From Ciona savignyi (Eukaryota; Chordata; Ascidiacea; Phlebobranchia; Cionidae), in assembly GCA_000149265.1 (NCBI GenBank), contig CH003236.1:787775-851774 (forward strand): 64,000 bases of DNA. Reading direction: 5' to 3'. Within the stretch, counting starts at the first letter, position 1. Each line of letters starts with the position of its first letter. The notes under the pieces are model-generated. The model made no database searches, was not told the origin of the DNA, and worked only from the letters and a program-made list of their open reading frames with translations. Of the stretch, positions 23,294 to 34,079 are shown one piece after another. Made by a program: the position numbers and the translations under genes.

Positions 23294-26105
23294 CTAGAGA
23301 GTGTCAACCACGTGTTTTAAAACCACTATTTGTAAAACACATTTTGTATGATATATATATATATATTTATATATATGCGAGCAGGGTCCCTAACCACAAT
23401 TTGTATTTTATACACCGGGTTAGTAGTTTGTTTCTGCAAGCATAAACGCATGGGTCCCTGAGGTAACAATCCGATCTTGTTATTAATTACACAATATATT
23501 TTATTGTCAGATATGTGCACGTCAGATCCATGTTATGTAACATTCCTGAAAGTTTTAACCGGACTGTCGTAGTTTTGTTTCTGCAAGCATAAACGCATGG
23601 GTCCCATAGTTATTAAACCAAACTTCTTTTCCATGTGTAGTTAAAAATAATAAGCGTGTTAGATTTACGAACATTTTACCACAAATATTTTAAATTTAAG
23701 TCTCTTGTCAAGCGCTTTGGTAAAGGGAAGGTAAATTCCCAAAACAGCCCGATTGAGTTTTTCATTATTTCGGGGAATTACCCTGGGTTTAGTACATACA
23801 TTTTTGCTTTTACATATATAAGTTATGTTATCTAAGTAAGATGTTTGTTAGATAATCTAACACACCGTTTTAATTTGCTTTGCCGACTCCTTGTTGGAGA
23901 TTTCGGAGCGATATAGCATGCCTGTTACAATCATGGTTTAAACACAAATCATAATTTTTAGGGTATTTCCCTATGTTCCCTTTTTCTTTTTGCTCAATGG
24001 TACAAAGGCGGATAGGAAACTAACATTTTGGCCGTTCAAGCGCTATGCCCCAAAAAGCTAATTTAAAAAAATTCCGATTTGTTTTTTACCTCCCAGGGGA
24101 ATTCCCCTGGGTATATTACCCAAACTTTTAGTTTCTGCAAATCTAGACCATGGTGTCTAACAAATAACAAAGTTTCATTTTAATTCCATTACCCCTTCTG
24201 GTAGATGTCGGTGCCACAACCCATGCCTGTCACAATCATGATTTAAAAATAAAATATTATTTTTAGGGTATTTCCCTAGGGTAATTATTTTAATTCTTCT
24301 AAGCGTTATATCATTGGCTAATGCACTTACAGTTTGCCAAATTTAAATGAAATTGGAGTAGCCGTTTAAGCGCTCTGCCCAAAAAAGCTATTTTTTTTTA
24401 AAAAAACACCGTTTTGGTTTTTCACCTTCCAGGGGAATTCCCCTGGGTATATTACCTAAAAGTTTGGTTTCTGCATATCTAGAGCCATGTTGTCTAACAA
24501 ATTTCAAATTTATTTGCGATTCCATTACTCCTTTTGGTAAATTTCGGGGTGAAATGGCATGCTTGTCACAATCCTGATTTGAGAACAAAATCCTATTTTT
24601 TGGGGGTATTTCCCAAGGGATGTTTTTTATTTTTTTAGGTGTTAAATAAGTGCCTAATTACTTACATTTCAACAAATCTGATTAAAATTGGAGCAGCCGT
24701 TCAAGCGCTATGCCCGAAAAAGCTAAAAAAATAGAAAAAAATACCGTTTAGGTTTTTAACGTATCAAGGGAATTTCCCCTGGATTTATTACCCAAAATTT
24801 TAGTTTGTGCATATCTAGACAATGTGGTCTAACAAATGACAGAGTTTCATTGGGATTCCATTATCCTTTCTGTTAGATGTCGAAGCCACAATCCATGCCT
24901 GTCACAATCTTGATTTAGAAACATATCTTTATTTTTAGGGTATTTTCCTAGGTAAATATTTTGTTTCTTCTAATTGGTAACGCAGTGGCTAACACACTAC
25001 TATTTTACCAAATTTGATCAAAATTGGAGCAGCCGTTCATGCGCTATGCCCAAAAAGCTAAAATTTTTGAAAAAAATACCGTTTTGGTTTTTCACCTCCC
25101 AGGGGAATTCCCCTAGGTACATTACCCAAAATTTTGGTTTCTGCATATCTAGACCATGTGGTCTAACAAATGACTAAGTTTCATTGCGATTCCATTATCC
25201 CTTCTAATAGATGTCGGAGCCACAAGCCATAACTAGAGAGTGTCAACCACGTGTTTAACCACCACTATTTGTAAAACACATGTTGTATGCCATATATTCA
25301 GACTACAGGGTCCCCAACTACAATTTGTATTTTATACACTGAGTATGTCGTTTGTTTCTGCAAGCATAAACGCATGGGTCCCATAGTTACCCAACCAAAC
25401 TTCTTTCCCATGACCCAGAATTTTGGTTTCTGCATATCTAGATCATGTTGTCTAACAGATCACTAAGTTTCAATGCGATTCCATTACTTGTTTTGGTAGA
25501 TGTCGGGGCGACATAGCATGACTGTCACAATCATGATTTGAGAACAAAATCTTTTTTTTATTTCTTGTAAGTGTTAAATCAGTGAGTAATGCACTTACAT
25601 TCCACCAAATCTAATTAAAATTGGAGCAGCCGTTCAAGCGCTATGCCCAAAAAAGCAATTTTTTTTTAGAAAAAAATACCGTTTTAATTTTTAACGTCCC
25701 AGGGGAATTCCCTTGAATTTATCACCCAAAATTTTGGCTTCTGCATATCTAGACCATGTGTTCTTAACAAATGACAAATTTTCATTGCGATTCCATTATC
25801 CCTTCTGGTAGATGTCGGAGCCACAAGCCATGCCTGTCACAATCATTATTTGAAAACAAAATCTTATTTTTTAGGGTATTTCCCTAGGTATTCTTTTATT
25901 TTTTAAAGTGTTATATCATTGGGTAAAGTTCTTACAATTTACCAAATCTAATTAAATTGGAGTAGCCGTTTAATCGCTATGACCCAAAAAGCTAATTTTT
26001 TTAGAAAAAAAATACCGTTTTTGTTTTTCACCTCCCAGGGGAATCCCCTAGATAAGTTACCTAACAATTTTGGTTTCTGCATATCTAGATCATGTGCGCT
26101 AACAA
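23294..26105 (+). mobile_element. TIR element with internal ~335-bp tandem units (two left ends)
   Basis: A left end CTAGAGAGTGTCAACCACGTG starts at 23294, and a second left end with the following GCATAAACGCATGGGTCCC segment starts at 25233, so one copy is nested in or fused to another. Between and after them, about 335-bp units repeat from about 23890. Each unit carries the same blocks in order: GATGTCGG.GC.ACA, GCCTGTCACAATCATGATTT, GGGTATTTCCCTAGG, GCAGCCGTTCAAGCGCTATG, CAGGGGAATTCCCCTGG, TTTTGGTTTCTGCATATCTA, GACCATGTTGTCTAACAAAT. No transposase frame is visible, so it is non-autonomous. Confidence 0.8.
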
Positions 26106-26529
26106 ATGTCAAAGTTTTTTAACTGTAAAAATGCGGAATAAAATCTAACTCTGCTGCTTGTACAGTAACTGATTCGGAAAGAAATCTATGCCGTGCCCAT
26201 GCGGTCTAGTATAGCCGGTTTGAACACAATTACCCTTTATACGTTTAACGCTTGACGTGAAATATAATGGTTAAACGTAGACATCAAGGAAACATGTACA
26301 CAGATTGAATACTGTTTCTAATGGTCCGATATATCTTACAACCTGATTGGATAACCCGTTTAACCCAATGTTCTGTCCACCAGACATGTCAATAGCGAAG
26401 TAAAATCAAAATGTTTTTAGATTAAAAGGGAGCCAATAAATACTGTGCTAATTAAATTTAATTGTTTTCAATAGTCGAAACTAGTTTATATGTAAGAAAG
26501 TGTATGTCAAGCGCAACAGCTATGTCAGC

Positions 26530-29500
26530 ATGAGCAGTCCAATGTTATGCACCCCGAACTTTAACATCGATTCCTTAAAATGCAAATTGGACTCAAGCTG
26601 TATCCTTGGAATAGGTGGTTCAGCAATAACTTTTAAAGGACTACATGGCATTTTTGGTGAAGTAGCTGCAAAAGTACTTGCATACAACAAAGATTTAGAT
26701 ACAACAGCTGCAAATGGTAAGATAAATTAAAAAAGGTCACTATTTTAACAAAGATCGGTTATTGAGGTTGTGTTTTTGTTGTATTCCTCAATTAGATATT
26801 TACACACTACTGCTTAAAATTTAGGTTTATTAATTATGGTGCAGTGGGCTTGTAAACGCAAGTAGAGGATTGGTCTAGCATCAACACCACATTTCCCACC
26901 GGCCAGTCTTGTGGTTTAGTGCTACGACTTTCAACCAAAAGGTTGCTGCTTCGAAACTGGCTAGCTAGTCAGTTGTGTCTCTGAGCAAGGCACTTAACGG
27001 ATATTGTCTGAACTCCGCGGATAAATTGGTTCTACCAAATTGCAGTAATGTGTGAATCATACACAACACACTGCAATAGCTCCGATAACATGACGGTGGG
27101 CGCAAGGTGATCTGATGATTGCTCATGTGTTAGCCTCCCTTGGTTTTCCAATTCAAGGGAATAAACATAAATATCCTCCTCCATTAAATATGTGTTTGTA
27201 GTGGGGTAATAAATTATCAGCATAGGGGATATAACAGTCACAATAGTACACAGCTGATGTAAGTTAAGAACCTAACACATGTTGTTAGGTAACACACGGT
27301 TTAAATAACTCAACTGGCTAGAATAAAGAATAATATGAAAGAAATAATGGTATGCTGATTGCTGACAAACAATTACTGTATGAATTATTACCGGTACCAC
27401 AGTAATTATAACACTGATTACTATCGTGATTTCAAATGAGGTTGAAGTACCTGGATTAATAGTGTTATTAACAGACATTTGGCTAAATAGCTTGGAGAGT
27501 TAGTCCGACACATTTTAGCTAAAAGGTCATAGGATCAAAACTGGTTGCTAGGTAGGCGGTTATGTTCTTCATATAAAACCAGTGGCTTAATTTGTTAAAC
27601 TAATAAAATCATAATATTTTATTCTCAATAATCAATAATATAAAAAACATTACATTAGCCTTGGTGACTGGACCACAGGACTGAGATATCCGATGAAAAT
27701 CCTAAATAAATCTTTTTTTTCACTTTTTCAGAAATCGATTTGCTCTCCACTGTCAATGCCAATTCATTCGTGGTCAATTTCTATGGGTGGTGCATGATGA
27801 AACGTGCAGGGATTTAACATCCAGTTATTGTTATGGAGTATATGGCTGGCGGGTCGCTGCATCAGCTCTTGTATAGAGATTTGGCAATTAAGCTTCCAAT
27901 CCATTTTAAAAACAGGTTGGATAGTAGTGGCATTGATGATCTTATATCTACCAACCATACTCATATAATTGGTTGGTGATTTTTGTTATGTAATTAACAT
28001 CAAAATGCTTGTATATATACCGTGCATGCGCAAATTAATTATAAAAATTAGTATTTTTTATTTATTAAGTCAATATATAATAATTATAAAGTTTTTGTTT
28101 TTCTGGGCATGCAAAATTACACCAAGCTTGATAAAATATACTTAATTTATCGGGTTATACATAGGGATGTTTTTATCCAAATCAGTTTGGTTTCTACAAT
28201 TATTCTAGTGTTTGTTTTAATTTTTCTAAATAATTTCGAACCGCTCTGAAAACTTCATGCAAGCAAAATCAGTTTTCCTGCCAATTTTTTAAGAATAATA
28301 GCAATATGTTCTGTTTTTAGTTATAATCATTGACAACTGCAAAAATAAACTTGACCATTTTTGTCTGATTTTTATTAAAAGTTATATGAATTAAACTCAT
28401 TTTTCCCTCTGTGAGCAATGAATTCCAAATTGTTAGATCAAAAATAATTTATATCAAATTTAAATTTTGATTTTGAAATAGATCACCCTCTAGTAATATT
28501 TTTCATATGGGTATATTACCTGAAATTTTGGTTCTGCATATCTAGACCATGTTGTCTAACAAATGACAAAGTTTCCTTGCGATTCCAAAATCCTATTTTT
28601 AAGGGTATTTCTCTAGGTAATTTTTTAATTCTTTCAAGTGTTATATTAGTGGCTAATGCACTTACATTCTATTAAATCTAATTGAAGGTAAAGTACGTAG
28701 CCATTTAAGCGTTTTGCACAAAAAACCTATTTTTTTAGAAAAAAATACTGTTTTTTTTACTTCCGAGGGGAACTCCCCTAGGTATATTACCCAAAATTTT
28801 GGTTTCTGCATATCTAGACCATGTTTGCTAACAAATGTCAAAGTTTTATTGCGATTTCTTTTACCACTTTTTGGTAGATGTAGGGGCGACATGCCATTCC
28901 TGTCAAGCGCTTAACGAAAAAGAACTGAAAGAAAAAACGGACAAAAACAATATGTGTCCCATTTTTCCAAATTCGACCCATAACTACGCGTTTATGCTTG
29001 CAGAAACAAACTACATACTCAGTGTATAAAATACAAATTGTAGTCAGGGAACCTGCTCGCATGAATATATAGCATATAAAATGTGGTTTCCAAATAGTGG
29101 GGTTAAACACGTGGTTGACACTCTTTAGTTAATAATAAAGTTAAATTTAAAGCACTGTTAGTACAAGGCACAAAAAAACTTTGTGCTAAAAGTATAGCAT
29201 TCAGTGATTTATGGTTTGTAAATAATTCAAGAGATCGCTTCATATATAGAAGTTTCAAATGGTATATAGTTGTCTCATTACATTATATTCTGCATTACCG
29301 TTAACACAGTACCCAGCATTTCCACGCTTATGGGGATAGATAGTACTATTGTTATTATCGCTTGTATCTTTAAAATGACACCATTCTTTTGTTCCACTTT
29401 TACATATTACAGTATTTACCCATTGTATTGCCTTGTGTGTGTTTAACTGGTGGTTTAAACACCCGGGCCCAAAATAATTCTGTTAACTCAAATGTAAACT

Positions 29501-32500
29501 TGATTTTATGCTTGGTATAATTAGATACATCATACATGATATCACCTAAGTATTTTCCACCCATGTGGTCATGTGGATAAACCTAAATAAATTATATTCT
29601 ATAAATTAAAGATAATTAATTAATAGTCTAGCATGATTTTCTATAACCGTATTTTTATTTCAAGGTTAATAAAAGAATTAGCTGGTGCAATTAATTTCTT
29701 ACATTCCAAATTGAAGAACAAGAATCCAATAGTACACTGTGACTTAAAGGTATTGGATTACTGGTACCACACTAGGATTTACATATATTCCTCTTTGTTT
29801 ACAATAGGTCTAATTCATTATTAGGGCGATTGAATAAACTACAGCATGAAATGTCGCAGAATTAAATCGTTTTAAATCCTTATTGCTCCAAGTTTTTAAC
29901 ATTTCTAATATAGCATTTTCATAATTACCAGTACTGTAAATACAATGAATGTAAACTGTGATTGTTGGATTACAGTATTATGACTTTAGTGATTGAACCA
30001 TTTTCTTAAAAAAAATTCTATGTTGGGCTCTTTTGTTCGGTGTTGGCCCGCCCCAACTCTACAACAAATTAGTTTCTCGGAGAGCTAAAATGCATCATAG
30101 TAGTTGTAGGACCAGATGAAACTTAGAAATGGCCATAGTGAAACTATAACAGGGGTTTCAAAAAGACATAAAGATATGGTTTCACTAAAGTCGATTCTAA
30201 TTTTGATCATAATATTTTCATTTTGTAATGTTGCTATGACTATACAACATCTATGATTCTTTTGCTATTTGTTTCAGCCCCAAAATCTCTTGCTCACCAT
30301 GGAAATGCATTTAAAAGTTAGCGATTTGGGTTCAGCAGCACGCTCTTCAACAACGGAGCATATTCAGAAAGACAAGGATGACAACTTTCTCTATATAACA
30401 CATCGTTATTGTGCACCGGAGCTCTTTACGGGCAATCTCAATAAGAGGCCATTACCACAGGTAAAAGTAGCTTTTAAATTTAAGAAATACATAAAGAGGT
30501 GTTACTTTGGACAGTTATTAAAACTGGTAGAAAGTAACCCAATTATTGTTTGTATTATTTTCTTTTCTGCAAGGTATGGTTTTTATCGGTGATTGTTTAC
30601 AGCTTTGAAATAAACGCATGCTACTACTACTATCGGAATTATTTTATATTATTCCGAATTTTCCCAGGCCTGTTTCTTTTTGCGGTCATTGATTATTCTG
30701 CATGCTTTCTATAGGTTGATATATACAGCTTTGGAATTATCTTATGGGAGATAATGGTTAGAGAGGAACCATATAGATATGCAAATGGGGGAGATTTTAT
30801 ACAGCATGCAGTCAAAAATCATGCAAACAGGCCTTCATTAGAAGACGAACTTCAAGAAAAAGGACTTTCTGAAGAACAAGTATGTTATTCATTATACATG
30901 TTTCTATCTTCGTGAATGGATGCAAGGGCATTATTACACCGGATTTGCCTTCCCACTGTCCAGCTAGTCGGGTTTAGTCCCACGACAAGGCATTTGGCAG
31001 ACATTGCCTGAATCTAGTGGATAATGGGTCCTACTTAACCTGAAAGAACGCCTCATACAATCATACAGAACACACTAAAATATTTACAGTAACACACGGT
31101 GAACTTATGGTAATCGGAGATGATCTATGTAACAACACCATTCCTATTTCCCTACGAAACAGGACTTATTCATGTTGTTTTTGTTAAAGTATGCATGTTT
31201 ATTTAATGTTTAAGAATTTTATCTAACATTTTGATCTGCTGTATTATAGAATATCTAGGGTAGAATTATCCGAACCGCTAATTGTAAATATGTGACACAG
31301 ATCAAATCATTAAGGACTGTCTGTCCCTTGGCCTGGCACCACACTCCAGATGAGAGGCCAAGTTCGGAACAACTCGTCGCATTACTGGAAGTAAACTTTC
31401 CATTTTCCCACAAGTGTGCATTTTCTCAGGTAAGAGCGGAAAGTAGTCCTTGTTATTCCGGCAATTGTTTAAACTTTTAAATCGGTTGAAAGTTGTTTAG
31501 CACAGGGTTAGGGCAACATCTGATAAAATTTGTTTTTCAGGCTCACGAAATTGCTAAGGAATTGCCTCATTGTTCAGATAGTAACCAGTATGCTACTGAG
31601 CCACTGTCAAAACTTATAGACCAACATATGAGAGGAATTATTACCACGAATGAGGCACCAGAGTGGTCAGCCTCTGTAGTTCAAGAGGAGACAAGCTTGG
31701 ACGAAACACATCTCAAATATGTATCAGATGAATTTTGTTTGGATCCACTCCATGATGATTTTAATGTTGGAGCAATGGAAGACAGTAACATAAATTTATC
31801 AACAGAAAATCTGGAAATCGATGTCCCTCCCTCATTTTTGGAGGGATCTAATCTAGAACCAAGCAGACCCTCTCATTTGTATAGGGCAGTTAGTTGTTTC
31901 TCTTTAGGTGCGGAACACATAACGTTTGAAGATCTTTGTACTTCTGAAGAATCTCTCCTTTGCACACCGAGTGTTGCTAATGATAAGCCACTATATATCA
32001 ATATACCACGCTTGGAAATGGGTCCCAGGAGCTTGAGCTTCCTCGGAGATATTCGTGAATCCATGCAACCGTCCACTTCAGTGCGGCAACGGTTGGAAAA
32101 TAGACAAGTAGCAAGTCCAACTCGTTGTCTGATGTTGGGAGCAAAAAAAGTTGGGAAACATGCCATTGTTAATCTGTACAAACGAATGTTGCTGAAAAAG
32201 CGATTAAAGGTAAAAGTATTAAAAATTAAGTAGTTATAGGCCTACAACGGTCTCTATGAGGAGTCTGTCATGGCTTCGAAACTTAGTCCAGTAAAAAATA
32301 ATAAAATATACCTTCACAGAACGATCCACACAATGAGTTCATTTTTCACTTGATAAAGGATTACCATCGGTTCCTGCCGACGATTGATGTAGTGATGCTA
32401 TGCTTTGCAGCAGATAACAAGAAATCCCTGGATCAAATGAAGTCCATCTGGCAAGATCTCAGTCCAACTCGAAACATGGAAAATGTTCCAATTGTTGTAA

Positions 32501-32712
32501 TAATGACAAGTCCGGGAAAGCGAGGATGTATCAGTATAGGAAATTTGCATAATGCAGAGCAGTATTCCGCTAGCATTGGGGCAAAAATATGTCCGATATC
32601 AGTTACTAATATACTTGACATTCAACGTGTTTTTGATTTAGCCCAACAAGTGCAGTTTTTGGCTAAGCAGAGACCTGTTAAACTTAGTGTGCCGTCCTAT
32701 GAAACTCCATAG
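26530..32712 (+). CDS. TKL-like protein kinase with C-terminal degenerate small-GTPase-like domain, 8 exons, one internal stop
   Basis: Exons: 26530-26716, 27732-27915, 29665-29749, 30278-30460, 30715-30879, 31301-31429, 31541-32209, 32320-32712 (1995 nt, 664 codons plus stop, phases consistent). Kinase motifs: glycine loop GIGGSA at residues 27-32, K48 in EVAAKVL, catalytic HCDLK at 148-152 (Cys for Arg), DLG at 168-170 (for DFG), CAPEL around 198-200, DIYSFGIILWE at 215. This pattern suits a TKL (RIPK/MAP3K-like) kinase. After an acidic, Ser-rich linker comes a P-loop-like GAKKVGKH at 511-518, then DVVMLCFAADNKKSLDQM and SIWQDL, resembling a Rho/Ras-type fold without DxxG or NKxD. Codon 91 (27815-27817) is TAA inside exon 2, so the sequence as given would stop in the N-lobe. 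All later exons remain open. This may be a recent nonsense allele, an assembly error or an early pseudogene. Confidence 0.78.
26895..27185 (+). repeat. SINE family 1, near full length, in kinase intron 1
   Basis: Head TTGTGGTTTAGTGCTACGAC with TTTCAACCAAAAGG, then GCTAGCTAGTCAGTTGTGTC, GAGCAAGGCACTTAACGGA, ACACAACACACTGCAATAGC, GACGGTGGGCGCAAGGTGAT, and TTGGTTTTCCAATTCAAGGG followed by a TCCTCC-like tail. Confidence 0.8.
27500..27590 (+). repeat. SINE family 1 head fragment
   Basis: CACATTTTAGCTAAAAGGTC, then ATCAAAACTGGTTGCTAGGT and GGCGGTTATGTTCTTC. This is the tRNA-like head variant also seen near 21330 and 10890. Confidence 0.5.
28500..29128 (-). mobile_element. TIR element copy in a kinase intron: short tandem array plus inverted terminal end
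   Basis: About 1.3 plus-orientation units (GGGTATTTCTCTAGG at 28605, CGAGGGGAACTCCCCTAGG at 28765) run into the right-end A-rich segment (GAAAAAACGGACAAAAACAA) and hairpin TCCCATTTTTCCAAATTCGA. These are joined to the inverted terminal block, reading GCGTTTATGCTTGCAGAAAC and ending CACGTGGTTGACACTCTTTA. It shows how the right side of the element is organised. Confidence 0.75.
30945..31190 (+). repeat. SINE family 1 in a kinase intron
   Basis: Decayed blocks: CCAGCTAGTCGGGTTTAGTCC, GACAAGGCATTTGGCAGACA, TTGCCTGAATCTAGTGGATAA, TGGGTCCTACTTAACCTGAA, GAACACACTAAAAT, and a poorly preserved tail. Confidence 0.65.
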
Positions 32713-33770
32713 AAAACGTGCCTGCTACATGTCCTCAACGATTTTCTTTCATAGCAACAAAATTTTGAACAAATTCAGCTGATTTATAGTTGGACATAAA
32801 TCATAAAACTTTCTGCTTCTTTTTTACTTATAATTGCGTATTTTTTAGATTTTTTTATTCGTAGATTCTTATAGAAAGTTCAAAAATCCATAGCCTTTTA
32901 TATATGCCAAATAACAATGACTGTGATGTTTTGGTTTTAAGAGTCAATTATGTATTTTAAATGATGTCCTGGAGCAACCGCCACCAAATTTTATGTCAAA
33001 CAACATAGACATATTATCTTTAATTTATAGAATACTTAGTGTTCATAGTATATACGTACTTAGCTGTTTTAGCTTGCTTCACCATTACGCACTTTATTTT
33101 TTTAATATATTTTTAAACTTGTCAACTAATCAGCAATTTAATTCTTTAATGCAATAAAGCGCAATTGAACTCCAATTTTTCTCTGATGATCGGATACTAT
33201 TACATTTATCACCGTTAACGGAAAAACCCGAAGTGCAGTCTTTTGGGCAAGGAAATTAGTAAGCATCGATTGAACCCGGTGGGCTTAAGGGTTGAACTAC
33301 ACGCCAGTAGAAACTTTCGATCATACACTAGAGGCTGATATACCTCCGGTTATGAGTTATCCTTAGGTATCGTGGTTGTGACTACATTGGTTCTAATGAA
33401 TATTGATTTATTATATTCACCATTGTTATAAAGAGAAATTATTGGGGTACAAACACCCACAAATATAAATATATGAATAAATGTTGTAAGGTGTTTTCGT
33501 GGCGCCAACTATACCAGACGTAGCATAACCACACAATTCCAGCAGTGACTAAACGTTCTTCCAACTTAAACTTGTATTTTACTTCTACGTTAGGTTATTG
33601 CCAAAAATTGCAGTTTTTAAATTTTTTTACCCAGTGTGTTGCTTTCACTTGTAAACTTTACTTTATTGTAGTTAATTGTTGCTTGTAGGTCACAGGTAAG
33701 TCGGTTACAACACCTGATGCGATCTGCAATTATCTACGCGCTGTCTCGACTCTCAGAGGTGCGCTAATTA
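32713..33770. other. Kinase 3' flank and intergenic DNA
   Basis: AT-rich sequence after the TAG. Possible polyadenylation signals include AATAAA in GCAATAAAGCGC at about 33151-33162. No further coding exons recognised. Confidence 0.45.
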
Positions 33771-33774
33771 ACCG

Positions 33775-34073
33775 GCCCGTTGGTCTAACGGTTAAGTGCG
33801 TCGCCTTTCAATCGAAAGGATAAAGGTGCGAAACTGGTCGCTAGCTAGTCGGTTGTGTCCTTGGGCAAGGCACTTTACGGACATTGCCTGAACCCAGCGG
33901 ATTAATGGGTTCTACCAAACTGAAGGAACGTGTCTATCATATACAACACACTGTAATAGCTCCGGTAACCCGACGATGGGCGCGAGGTTATCTGACGATT
34001 GCCCGTGTGTTAACCCCTTTGGTTTTCCCATTCACGGGAATAACCATGAATATCCTATCCAATCCTAATTGAG
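33775..34073 (+). repeat. tRNA-derived SINE, family 1 reference copy
   Basis: The most complete copy. A tRNA-like head GGCCCGTTGGTCTAACGG carries an A-box-like element. It is followed by an anticodon-arm-like hairpin CCTTTCAATCGAAAGG and a B-box-like AGGTGCGAAAC. The body has GTGTCCTTGGGCAAGGCACT, CCAGCGGATTAATGGGTTCT, ACACACTGTAATAGCTCCGG, ACCCGACGATGGGCGCGAGG, TTTTCCCATTCACGGGAATA, and ends ATCCTATCCAATCC, a short tail repeat. The head suggests RNA polymerase III promotion. The B-box and the mismatched head rule out a working tRNA gene. Confidence 0.88.
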
Positions 34074-34079
34074 GTTTTC

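Noticed and set aside
27815-27817. Recoding of the kinase stop (selenocysteine or readthrough)
   Set aside because: The codon is TAA, not TGA, and no recoding context is seen. A mutation or base error is simpler.
33775-33850. Possible functional tRNA gene
   Set aside because: The head lacks a proper acceptor stem and T-arm and continues into the SINE body; treated as a SINE head.
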